Shown piece after piece: positions 21,906-34,900 of a stretch of DNA of 64,000 nt; position 1 is the stretch's first letter; every line of letters begins with the position of its first letter. Origin of the DNA: Ctena decussata (lineage: Eukaryota > Mollusca > Bivalvia > Lucinida > Lucinidae). The DNA lies in NCBI GenBank assembly GCA_963989385.1, contig OZ022508.1, positions 54,413,087 to 54,477,086 on the forward strand, read 5' to 3'. The notes under the pieces were generated by a model. The model was not told the origin of the DNA and ran no database searches. It worked only from the letters and a program-made list of their open reading frames with translations. Made by a program: the position numbers and the translations under genes.

Positions 21906-22772
21906 TTTTTGCCACGAACACAAAACAGCCAAATTCTGTTCCTCCTTCTTTTATAATTTATCAAAATCTTCAGGATATCATCGATACCGGAAGTCTGGCA
22001 TCTTCTCGTGGACATGAGAACCTTTTGAACAGAGAAGCTATGCCATATTTTAGTTTGTTTACGTTTGAAGAAAATAGAAAGGCCGCATATACTGCAAGCA
22101 CAGCATAGCCTTGCCTTCAGTTATTGGTTTGCAGCAGGTGCTGGATGCAGGTTGTTTGAATTTTTGTGTATATGTTAATTTATCTGTCTTATTTATTTAT
22201 TTTATTTCTGTCTTCTACTGAAACCCTTACCACAGACGGTGTTCACCGACCTTCAGCAAAATGGAGGTCCTAATGACATTGGTCTTGAGAGAGGCAGGGC
22301 CCTCATTTGTGCTAGGTACAGAGTGTGAATGTTGGTTTTGTGGTTAGAACTAAAGTACAGACTAAAAGCAGTAGGCTTTTGCTGGTTAATAAAGACTGAC
22401 GTGCCATTGCAAAATAAATCTTAGCGGAGTTTGGCTACTCTTCTTTTGGATTATTTTGGCTTGCTGCCGGGTCTAACTTGATCTGATGCTCCCGGCTGTC
22501 GTTTTTCTCGGACCATAGGTACTGAGGTGACTCGGAGGGGACGCCTGCGCTTTGGCGTCTTTTACCTGATTACCGTGGCTGTTCTGTGATGCGGATTGAC
22601 TCAGTGTGTGAAAGAGATGTTTTTTGCCTGCCACGATCTACCCACCACTTATCTTTTTTTTAAACTTTTGGGGGTTCAGGTTGTTGTTTCAATTCCCGAA
22701 ACGGTGTCTTTGGGGTTAAGTGACGCTAGAGAAGTTATAAATAGAAATGCTGCTGTTTTGTTGTAATTGCAG
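21906..22772. other. Proximal 5' region of SULT-B
   Basis: No coding exon is visible. An untranslated first exon must end somewhere upstream of the acceptor TTGCAG at 22767-22772, but no donor stands out. Part of 22200-22420 (CTGAAACCCTTACCACAGAC, TCTTGAGAGAGGCAGGGCCC) looks like dispersed repeat DNA. Confidence 0.4.
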
Positions 22773-22960
22773 AATGCCATTAAAGGAAATAACCGACAGA
22801 TACGGGCGCAAATTCACGTGGCATGAGTGTAATGGGCATGCCTTTTTAAATAAGGTAGCTGAGATGTTATTACCATTCGGGCTGGAAGCAAGATTTGAAG
22901 AAATTAAAAATCTGGAGATAAGGGATGATGATATAATGATCTGCACTTTTCCAAAAGCAG
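22773..22960 (+). CDS. SULT: SULT-B exon 1 (coding from 22774), residues 1-62
   Basis: TTGCAG|AATGCC to GCAG|GTTTGT. It encodes MPLKEITDRYGRKFTW through ICTFPKAG, with the canonical Pro60-Lys61. As in A, a pyrimidine-rich CTTTCTTTC run follows the donor. Confidence 0.92.
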
Positions 22961-25900
22961 GTTTGTTACTCTTTCTTTCGTTCCTTCTTTCTATCTTTCT
23001 CTTCCTAACAGTAACTAACTATTTATTGTGTACCACTAATGATATGCTCTGAATGTACTATTTTAGGATTAACTTGAGGTTGAATGCTGAATACTCTATA
23101 TATAAAGAAAACAAACAGAGGAAGCAACTCTACCATTTTCATTTTTGCCTCACTTATCCATCGGGAAGAACTTTTTATAGCCCCTCCAAATAAGGGTCTA
23201 TTCACAACAAATGCTCCATATCGTCCATTAAGCATGTTAAGACAAAGCGGAAAATATTGATGTATATCTACATACCTTAATCTTAGTATGAGGTATGAGC
23301 AGTCTGATCAGGATCCAGACTGACTGCTGCCTCTGCACATTGCTGGATAAAATTGTAGAATAACTGACATTGATCCCAGTATTTAGAGTTAATTACACAA
23401 TGCTATGATACGCTGTTAACTCAGGATTTATATTACAGGAACTCACTGGATATGGGAAATAGTTTCCATGGTTACCAAAGGCCAAGCAGAATATGCTACT
23501 AACACTAAAACAGCTTCCATGATAGACTTCATGTAAGTTTGAATGGCTTTACTTCTGTGTTTCTGACGTAAAATTCGAGGTTTAGTATGGTTTTCATTAT
23601 TGTTGTAGGAAAATCCACACTTACATGTATGAGGATTATTTTCTTAAAGGAACAAATTTGCCCCCCATAGGATCAAATTCTTTCCTTTAGCGATGAGCCC
23701 TCATGGCGGAGGGAGATAAAAATCAAAATGGCAAAGCTGCTTTCACGGTGTTTCACTACTAGAAATTGAGCCATGTCGCGAGCATAACAACAGTTATGCT
23801 CATAACTTACATATATTTAAAATGCATTTAATAACATATATTATTATATAAAATAATTTATATGATTATAGCTTACAAAATTACATGAAGTCTATTTGAT
23901 CTATTTTATTTATATAATTTATATATATTCTCTGAAAAGGTCATGGTGATATATTTGATAAGTCAAACTTACATGAGGTCTATATTTAATTACAATATAA
24001 TATAAAGCTGACCTGTGAATTTGAAAATGTATGGTTGCCCCCACCATGTTTTACCGCCGTATTTACAAAGAGGAGCAACTTTTTGCGACTTTCTGTTTGC
24101 TTCATTAGAAAACGGCGCCCTTCTATACAAGGTCTTCTTTTAAAGCTAATTCTCCTTAGGACCAAATATTTTCCTTGAAGAGTTGATCCCGAACGAGGAA
24201 GGAGGCAAAAAATGAAAATTTTAGAGTTACTTGCACTGAAAGTAAATCCATTGACCTTAAACGTGCCCTGACTTGTTGCGCCTGCTCATTTCGTTTATGC
24301 CAGAAGCACATGACATCATAATGACGTCCATTTGACGTAATGATGTTTAATCGACGTCATTTCGACGCCTTGTGTCCGCTGGGTTTTTTGTGCCAAAATA
24401 CATGTGTTTTAACGTTTTGTCGGCTGTTATCTAAGTGTAAAATAATGGTTTTCATATTTTCTGTAGACCCATAGAAGTACTCAACTCCTTGCCTTCTCCA
24501 AGAATACTCAACAGCCATTTCTCCGTCGACTGTCTTCCTCAACAAATATTTAGCAAGAAAATAAAGATCATTCATGTGTATAGAAACTCTAAAGACCTTG
24601 CTACATCATACTATTATCATGGCAAAGGGTTCAGCTGGATGTTTGGGGAAGTGCAACCTTTTGAAACATTTTCTGAATTCCTGCCGTATCTGACTGGGGA
24701 ATATGGAATTTGTAAGTAGTTTTATATTATTCCTTAATATAAGGGAGATAAAATATGCTTTTTGGGTAAGAAACTCCGCCACTTTCATTTCTGTCGTTTT
24801 GTCCAATGAGGATCAACTCTAAAAGAAAAGAATTTGCTCCCTTAGAAGCAAATTCTTTCCTTTAAGAGTAGCCCTTACTTTGGAAAGACTTATATGTTCA
24901 GTGAAGCAATCAGAAAATCACAAAAATGGCTTCCCTTTGTGAAAATGGCGATTTACCCACTTAAATAAATACTAATGAAAACGATAAACTGAAAAAGAAG
25001 AAAGAGAAGAAGTTTAAGTAGTAAAAGTGATTAGACACTAAAAATATGGTGGCTGGTTTGTGCCATTTCGTCTTTAGCCGCGAAAAGACGCCACGTGAAA
25101 AGACGAAAAGACGCTAAAAAACGTCATTTGAAACTTTAATTTTGTCGTCTTTTTGCGTGGCGTCTTTTCGTCTTTTGGCCTGGCGTCTTTTTGTCTTTTC
25201 GCATGGCGTTATTTCGTCTTTTCGCCTGGCGTTATTTCGTCTTTTCGCATGGCGTTATTTCGTCTTTTCGTCTTTTTGCATGGCGTTATTACGTCTTTTC
25301 GGCGCGAAAAGACAAAAAGATGCCATGCGAAAAGACGAGATAACGCCAGACGAAAAGACGAAATAACGCCACGCGAAAAGACGAAATAACGACACTCTTG
25401 CATTTTTGTTTTCCTTCTCTGTGAGGGACAACTCCTAAAGGAAAGACTTTGCTCCTGTAGGAGCAATTTCTGTCGTTAAAGAGCAAACCCCTTTAGGAAA
25501 GGATTTCTAACTAGGGAAAACTTGAAGAGGAAGTCACAGAAGTTGATTCCCTTTGTAAAAATGGCGGAAGGGGGCACATTTTCAATATAAAAGGGCTCTC
25601 TCAGGGGCTGCATTTAGATTAAAAAATACTTCCTTCAACAAAGAATTATGTCTTGCTTCGATTGCAGCTCAGTGATCATATTCTTAAATACCGTGATACA
25701 TATGCATTAGCCAAAAGAGCAGTCTAATCAGGGTCTGCTGTGTCTGCGACCGCAACGTCTTTAGAAAACTATAAACTTGTTCAAATTTTGGGTTAGCTGC
25801 ATGTTAATGTATGCCAAATTAGGGAGAATACTGTATTGTTTTGTTTTCATATCATAATGTTTCATCAGTGTTTGTATAAACACCTTCGTTTGTTGACTTG

Positions 25901-28900
25901 TAACTTTCCCTCCATAATTTGTGAGGGATTACATGGGCAACAAGGTACTTAATCGTTTTGGTAGTATAAGATAAAAACGAAGATATGATACTTAAAATGA
26001 AATTGTTTGGAGTGTTTTTCTCCAAAACATAAGGATGGCTCATTTTCTTGTCTGTCCGTTCAGTAGAAATACCATAATGACCTTCCTCATATTTTAATGT
26101 ATCTAAAAAAACATTTCAGTGGCAAAAACTGCAAACCGTGATTAGTCCACTTCTCTACAGATTGCATTCTGATCAGGGTCTACACAGTTTAATCAAAAAC
26201 ACTTGTACAAGTATAAGTGTCTTAACTGTAATAAGAACAGGATATTTATACATCTTAATTGCAAAACGGTACCATACTGACCGAAAATATTGCCGACTCA
26301 ACATTAATTTGTATAGTCTATCCTAATAATTTTTTGCCGTCGAAAAAGAACATCAAATGGCATTTCAGTGCAAACAATGATCAGATTGCATCAGGAGCTG
26401 TGTTTGTAGTAGTCTGATATGAGTCTTCACAGTTTGCTCAGACAATCTTTCTAAGTATTAGAAGTCAATACAGTTATCAATAGAAGGGTATTTGTGTATT
26501 TTTATTTCATCTTTTCGCGTTGCGTTATTTCGTCTTTTCGTCTTTCAGCGTGGCGTTATTTCGTCTTTTTCTCGTCGTTTCGCGCCGAAAAGACGGAATA
26601 GAGACGTTCTCAGTTAAGCTGGGCCATTTGCGGACAAAATTGGCCATATATACAACCATTCCAGAATTCAAGAAATAATTACGAACATAATGCTCATTAT
26701 ATCTGCTTCAAATCTTGAAAATATTTTCAGATAATAGTTTTAGATTATGGAATGCCAACCATGTTTAGAGACATACCCTAACAATTAGAAACGGCGTATT
26801 TTATGACGTTATTAAGATACATTGAAAGACGATGTCGCATACGATTTCTTTGACATGCGTAGCATTGCACATTTACTAATCTACTGACATTTGATTATTT
26901 TGGCTGATTTCATTTTAAAATGTTTTTCTTTGCCTTTTTGGAAGAAAGGGGTTTTCTATGCAGCGCTGCTTAATAAATGACGTCAACGCTTTCAAAACGT
27001 GGTCTTAGTGACGTTGTGACGTAGGTTACGTGTGACGTAGGTTACAGTGCACCCATTTTAATGTTTTTATATCATTTAATGTTTCAGTGCATGAAATCTA
27101 AGCACACCATCTTGCAGCTGCTACTAGGCAGGATTTTGCACAAGAGTTTCAGGGCGATTGCTTTGCTCAGTTTTAAGAAAAGCCCGTGACGTAAGGTTAC
27201 ATTCTTACAGAAAAATGCTGGGGTAATGTATTTTGAAGTCGAGTAATATATAAAAAATTGAGCAAATTTACACAAATGATATAAGAGATTGAGGAACACA
27301 TAATTCTTCGAGTAATCTTGTAACTTTTATGATGCCGGGCCATTCTAGTTAATACATGTATCACGAATTTACAGCTGTGACGTAGGTTACATAAAATTTG
27401 CGACATTAGTTCCAAGTCTCATTTCGTAGCAAAAACCACCCTTTAGATATTGTTTAAGCGGGGAAATATGTTAGAAATCACCTGAATTTAATAATGGAAC
27501 TCGATTTTCAGCAGTGATTTATCTTTTTCAACCGTGCGGCGTTCATATAGATGCAACGGCAATATTGCGACATTTAAAAACGTCGCATTTTAAACCAGCG
27601 TATCATTATTCGAACCAGTGTTAAAAATGTCTAACAAAACGCATGCATGTCTTGGTACTTTTATCTACTTCTTTAGACAGAGGGCTACTTGTCAGAGGGT
27701 AAACAGGACCGTTATTTTGTAATTTAAAGAAAGGCAATACCAAGGACAAAATTAATAGCTAATGGCCCAGCTTAACTGAGAATGTCTCAATAACGCCATG
27801 CGAAAAGACGAAATCACGCCACGCGAAAATACGAAGAGACGAAATTCGCCATGCGAAAAGACGAAAAGCGGAAAGGACGCCAGGCGAAAAGATGAAAAGA
27901 CACCACGCGAAAAGACGAAAAGACGCCACGCGAAAAGGCGATTAATTAGAGTTTCAAATGTCGTCTTTTCGCATGGCGTTTTTTTGTCTTTTCGCGCTGA
28001 AAGTTTCGTCTTTTCGCGTGGTGGGTTTCGTCTTTTCGCATGGCGTTATTTCGTCTTTTCGCATGACCTTTTTTTTTTTTTTTTTTCGTTGTTTTTTGTT
28101 TGTTTGTTTTTTTTGCATGGCGTCTTTTCGCCTTTTTGCGTGGCGTCTTTTCGCGGCGAAAAGACGAAATGGCACAAACCAGCCACCATAAAAAAGGAAT
28201 AACGCTAATGATAATAATAACCATTATACCTTTTTATAGACAAAACATTGCATCCAACACAAATGAAAATCAGATACATATCTGATGTCCTTTACTTGAA
28301 TTTCTTAATTTTCTATTTATTTACGACGCGTATTTTTGTCTGTAGCCACTATTTCATAGATGACACATGTGTGGAATTAAAATGTCCTGATCGAAGTCTG
28401 CGAATGTGTAGGCTGGTCTGAGTTCTTGCATTGTGCGCAAAGAAGTCATTCAGCAAAATGACATTTATTGGCTCACATAATTATTCATCTGTTATATACT
28501 TTTTAATTCTTCTGCTTCTCTAAGTTTTGTCCTCGCCCACCGGGGCCCGCGAAATACATTATGTACAGTCAGTTGCCAAACGTGTTTCATCAAATTTCGA
28601 ATTCCCATTGACTTACATGCATTTTTCAGTGTGCAAGAAAATTAACTACGCTGCTCGTGTTCATGCAATTTAAAAGAAAAATATACTGGTAGAAAGCAAC
28701 ATTACTCTTAATGTTCTATTAGTGTTACCTAGCCTGACATCAAAGCTGTAGTTCTCTGAAACATAGTGGTGTTATCATTCGTTTAAATTTTGGCGACGTC
28801 GCCATTGACGTTAATGAAAAAAATGTTTTTCTAAAACTTTGATCATTTTTAAACAGAAACATTTTTATAATATACTATTGTATCGAGTTGAATAAACTAT

Positions 28901-31900
28901 ATTTCAGTGGAAAAATTATTTTGCATTACTTTCATATGAGTTTCATAGCAATAACTTTAGTTTTAGCCCACAGTAAATTAAAAAGTAAACTTGGAAATAC
29001 ATGCAAGTCAATGGGAATTCGGACTTTGATGAAATATTTATGGCCACTGACTGTAGATGGACTGCCTGGTGCCTCTACAGTGGAGCTGCTAGCAACTGTA
29101 GCAGGACCATGGGTAGTATTTATAAAAGCACTTAAGTTGTTGCTACGCTGTTGCTTAGGCTGAATTTCTATGAAGGAGATTCCCTACAACTATGAAATTT
29201 GCTCTGGAGGAACAGTCTGAAAAAGACTGTTCCTCCAGAGCAAGTTTCATAGTTGTAGGGAATCTCCTTCATAGAAATTCAGCCTTAGCAACAGCATAGC
29301 AACCACTTAAGTCATTTTATAAATACGGCCCCTGAGTATCAGTTATCTCAAGTTGGGTAAAGAGTCCCACAATCCTCGGAAGCAACGTCTCGACATGACT
29401 GAAAATGTTTACTGGGACGTAAAACCACAACTTACTCGAGTCATGCTTTTACATTGTTTCAGATTCATACACATCAGTTTTTAGATATTTCAAAGCTATG
29501 GAGAGATTTTCAAGAGAAAACCCAGGGTCTGTCCTAAATCTTCATTTTGAAGATATGTTACAGGTAAGATATTTACCAAGTAGGCAACGTTGAAACGAGG
29601 TTGTATCAACATGAAAATACGAGGGATGATCAGAATGTTCCTGGAAAAGAGCTGTATTCTCTTTACTGTTTTACTTTCTTTAACGAAATTTCACACTGTC
29701 CGACTTTGATGTATTTGTGATTCATATCACACAAAATAGTTGACTTACGTCTGACCAGTTTCATGCACGCGCTACCAACGTAACGACCGTTAACGTGACC
29801 CGGACCAACTAACGTTACGTTTCTTTTTTTTTCATTGTTTATCGTGTTTCTGACAGCAATTCTGAACGTTGTTTCGCCAAGAAATATTAAGAGAAACGTC
29901 AATTAATTCACCTGAACTCAGAAATATATTTATATATCTTTTTTATTATTTTGATGTCCATTACAAATTTTGTAAGCTTGTTTGGTCCTTTCTACGAAAT
30001 GATATCTAAGTCCATAGTACCCTTTAATAACTAAAACTCGGGGGGGGGGGGGGTATTCAAGGGCAGATAATTTGCTTTACATTATGAAATTGAATTGTTA
30101 TCATCCGGTTCCAAAACATTTGGATGATGGCGATTCGTTAGATGCAAAATGTATGCTTCCAGTCGAACTATTTCAGCAATACGACAGGACAACCTAGGAC
30201 AACCTGATATCTGTAGCAGCATTAGCTGTCTATCAAAACTCTTAAATCAAGTAGTAACAATCCTGGTGAATGATTGTTCTTGGACGTATCACCAGTAAAC
30301 AATTCTGATTCTGTACAAGGCTTAATTGGCAAGCTTTGTCAACATTCAGCCATAGTCTTATAATGATTTCTTTTGTATGTGTAGTTTCATGTATCTTACC
30401 CTTTTAAATGCTACACATAGTCCCTTTTAAATGCTACACATAGTAATTAATTAATATGACTTTCATTATGACAAAGATTGCCAATACATCATTTCTGCTG
30501 GATGAGTTGCAATTATCAGATTGTGATGTCATATTGCTGGAATGGTTCGATTTCGAGTATGAATCATATATCTAACGAATCGCCGTTACCTCTGGTTTAT
30601 GAAACCTTATCATAACACCTCCGCTTGATAAGGTAAAGTAAGGTATCTGCTCTTGAACTACCCCCATCCCACATATTTACTGATAAAAGGCCACTTTGGA
30701 CTTAGACATCATTTCGTAGATGGGATCAAAACAGCTAATCTCAATGAACACTAAGATAAGATGTTTATTTCTTGTTTTATGTAAAGTAATTTAAGTTTCC
30801 TTAAATATTTCGTGTCTAAGCAAAGTTAACACCTTAGCATTAGAAACGAAAAAATGAAACATAACGTTAGCTGTGCGGGGTCACGTTACCGGCCGTTACA
30901 TTGGTGGCGCGTGCAAAAAAAAATGACATAAGTCAATTATTTTGTATGATATGAATCACAATTATATTAATGTTGCCTAGAATGAAATGTTATTGAAGAA
31001 AGTAATATAATAAAGAGAATACAGCACTTTTCCAGGAAGTTTTTGATCATCCCTCGTAAGACGATGTTACAACGCTATTGCGTAACATTTGAATCGATAT
31101 GACGGTGCTTCAACACCATGTTGTTACGTCGGTGTTGATCTGGCGTTGTACCAACGTCAGTGCGTCACATATTTAAATCAGTGTTAGTATCACGTTGTTT
31201 TAACTTCCCGGTGTTATATACATGTTGATACGCCGCTGTTTCAAAGTCACAGCGTATCGAAGTTGATATAATCTGTCGAATTCATGACTTTTAATCGATA
31301 TATACTTGAATTAATGACATTGCGTTGAATCGGTGTCGATATGATAATATATATGTTCTAATGTTAATTCAAAGAATATTCCATTTATAAACATTCATAT
31401 GATCCGATACTTATATATCCTCTTCTGCTGTTTCAAAGTTGTGTACTTACCATTGGGTCTCGTCTTAACAACACCCTTATTAAAAGTAGAAATGTCCAGA
31501 CGTCTGTGATCTATTATGCAAGTAATTCTAATTAATTAGGTTTGTCTAAACAGTTCATGTACCGCTCCGGCATGTATTTAAAAGATAAAAAAAAAACAAG
31601 ACCTGTCCGCGTACAGGATAGCTCGCCTGCAGCGCATTGCCCATCACATAAAAAAACTTTAACCAAAACATCCATTTCGGACGCCGACGCCGACGCCGAC
31701 GCGGACGCGGACGCGGACGCCGTGGTGACAACAATAGCTCTTCCTGAACTTTCGTTCAGGCGAGCTAATAAATAAAAAAAAATATAGTTAAAAATATTTG
31801 TATTATTCGTGAAAAGCGATAAATCTTAAAGTATCTATTCGAGAAAAATTCTAAAACCGACCTTAAATATGAACATGTAAGGGCGGATTTACACGGCGAC

Positions 31901-34900
31901 ACATGCTGCATGACACATGTGTCATCTATTGTTGTTATAGCTTTCTTCCAGTCCCATTGATAATGTTCAATCAATATGCTAAATCTCGTCAAATCTGTTT
32001 GCTTCACTTCTAAGCCATCTCTTGAATGGGACTCATCTTACGCTGCAACAACTGTATCACTATATTCTGGGAAAGTTTTTCTTGCTGAATGTCACAAGAA
32101 ACCCGTGACAATCCACCAGCTTTTGAATGCTATTTCCCATGTCTATGCTCAAATTAAAATGACATGAAATCCGTTGTTAGAAATATCATTTGCTTAGGAA
32201 ATAATGAGTGTGATATGTGATTTGAAGTTCTCACTAAGTCAATAGCTATCAAAATAACGTGAATTTAACTTTAATTTAACGTTAAATTGGCGTTGTTTTG
32301 ACTTTTTCTATTTATAGCATTTACTTTTTCTGTTTTTAATTTCTAATTCAGAACCCAGCAGATGCAGTTAGACATGTTGCCAAATTCCTAAACAGAGACC
32401 TTTCGGAAAGAGTTATAGAAGACATAGCCGATAAATGTTCATTTAAAAACTTAAAGGAAGCAGAAGAAAAGATCAAACAAGAAACAGACGTTGTACGAAA
32501 GGAGCTAAATGATGTAGAAGAAGAAAAGAAGATGAATCTCGGGCCTCCGAAAATATACAGAAAAGGTATTTCTTTCTTTTGTTGTTGTTGTTTTGTGTTT
32601 TTTGTCATTGTTTGTAAGTTTTTTAGCTCACCTGAGCCGAAGGCTCAGAGGTGAGCTTATAGGATGGGAGTCGAGCCGTCGTCCGTGGGTGCGTGGGTGG
32701 GTGCGTGGGTGCGTCAACACTTTCAAACATAAATATCTCAGAGACCAGTGGGCCGATCGCAAACAAATTTTATCTGAAGCATCATTTGGGTAGGGGAAAG
32801 GCTGCATTAGGTTTTGGTGCCGATCAGCTCAGAACTCTGGTTTCCATGGCAACAGATAGCCCCCATAGGGTTATAATGGGGAAAACGGCGTCATCACGTT
32901 TTCTCGACTGTTTTTGATTAGATCCTTATCATACTTGCAGGTAATGATGACATACACAAGAGCTTGGATAAGTTCGAAATTTGGTTGGATTCGAGCACAG
33001 ACTACGGAGTTAGCTGCCCTTGAGCGTTTGAAAAAAATCCCATAGGGTTATAATGGGGAAAATGGCGTCATCACGTTTTCTCAACTGTTTTTTGCTTAGA
33101 TCCTTATCATACTTGCAGGTAATGATGACATACATAAGAGCTTGGATGAGTTCGAAATTGGCCGGATTCGAGCACAGACTACTGAGTTAGCTGCCCTTGA
33201 GCGTTTGAAAAAAATCCCATAGTGTTATAATGGAGAAAACAACGTCATCACATATTTTTAGAAAAACATTGTCATCGCTCTATTGCCTACATTTCTCAAC
33301 GGATTTTTAAATTACTTCACACAAATGTAGGGCATGACAATATCTCGAGCAAGTTTGACTTTCAGGATGCTGCGCCAAAGGTCAAGGTCACTGTGGCTAT
33401 TTTTAGAAAAACTTTGTCAGCGCTCTAGCACTTACATTTCTCAATGGATTTTAAAATAACTTCACACAAATGTAGGGCATGACTATATCTCGAGCAAGTT
33501 TGACTTTCAGGGTGCTGTGCCCAAGGTCAAGGTCACTGTGGCTATTTTTAGAAAAACTTTGTCAGCGCTCTAGCACCTACATTTCTCCATGGATTTTAAA
33601 ATAACTTCACACAAATGTAGGGCATGACAATATCTCGTTAAAGTTAGACTTTCAGGGTGCTGCGCCCAAGGTCAAGGTCACTGTGGCTTTTTTTAGAAAA
33701 TCTTTGTCATCACTCTAGCGCCTACATTTTTCTACCGATTTTAAATCAAATTCACACAAATATAGGGCATGACAATATCTCGAAGAAGTTTGACTTTCAG
33801 GGTGCTGCGCCCAAGGTCAAGGTCACTGTGGCTATTTTTAGAAAAACTTTGTCAGCGCTCTAGCACCTACATTTCTGAATGGATTTTAAAATAAATTCAC
33901 ACAAATGTAGGGCATGACAATATCTCGAGCTAGTTTGACTTTCAGGGTGTTGTGCCCAAGGTCAAGGTCACTGTGGCTATTTTTAGAAAAACTTTGTCAG
34001 CGCTCTAGCACCTACATTTCTGAATGGATTTTAAAATAAATTCACACAAATGTAGGGCATGACAATACCCGAGCAAGTTTGACTTTCAGGGTGCTGCGCC
34101 CAAGGTCAAGGTCACTGTGGCTATTTTTAGAAAATCTTTGTCATCACTCTAGCGCCTACATTTTTCAACCGATTTTAAATGAAATTCACACAAATATAGG
34201 GCATGACAATATCTCGAACAAGTTTGACTTTCAGGGTGCTGCGCCCAAGGTCAAGGTCACTGTGGCTATTTTTAGAAAAACTTTGTCAGCGCTCTAGCAC
34301 CTACATTTCTGAATGGATTTTAAAATTAATTCACACAAATGTAGGGCATGACAATATCTCGAGCAAGTTTGACTTTCAGGGTGCTGCGCCCAAGGTCAAG
34401 GTCACTGTGGCTATTTTTAGAAAATCTTTGTCATCACTCTAGCGCCTACATTTTTCAACTGATTTTAAATCAAATTCACACAAATGTAGGGTATGACAAT
34501 ATCTCAAGCAAGTTCGACTTTCAGGATGCTGTGCCCAAGGTCAAAGTCACTGTGGCTATTTTTAGAAAAACTTTGTCATCACTCTAGCACCTACATTTCT
34601 CAACGGATTTTAAAATAAATTCACACAAATGTAGGGCATGACAATATCTCGAGCAAGTTTGACTTTCAGGGTGCTGCACCCAAGGTCAAGGTTTTTGATT
34701 AGATCCTTATCATACTTGCAGGTAATGATGACATACATAAGAGCTTGGTTAAACAACTTCATCACATTTTCATTTTTCATCGGATCCTCTTCATAATTGC
34801 AGATAATGAGGATATGCATAAAAGCTTGGATTAGTTAGCATTTCGGCTGGATCCCACCTTTGACTATGGAGTACCTGCCCTGAGCATCCAAAAAATCAAT

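Noticed and set aside
25142..25486. Overlapping Arg/Lys/Phe-rich open frames on both strands
   Set aside because: They are translations of the GAAAAGACG foldback arms; all frames stay open because of the repeat composition.
27798..28224. 134-codon and 92-codon basic proteins
   Set aside because: Same cause: right arm of the foldback element, read on both strands.
31542..31775. Protein with an Asp-Ala repeat
   Set aside because: The repeat is a GACGCC/GACGCG simple array and the rest of the frame has no conserved features.
33240..34690. CRISPR-like array or a repeat protein
   Set aside because: The whole 145-bp unit is conserved with no unique spacers, the host is eukaryotic, and the open frames through it are a by-product of the tandem repeat.
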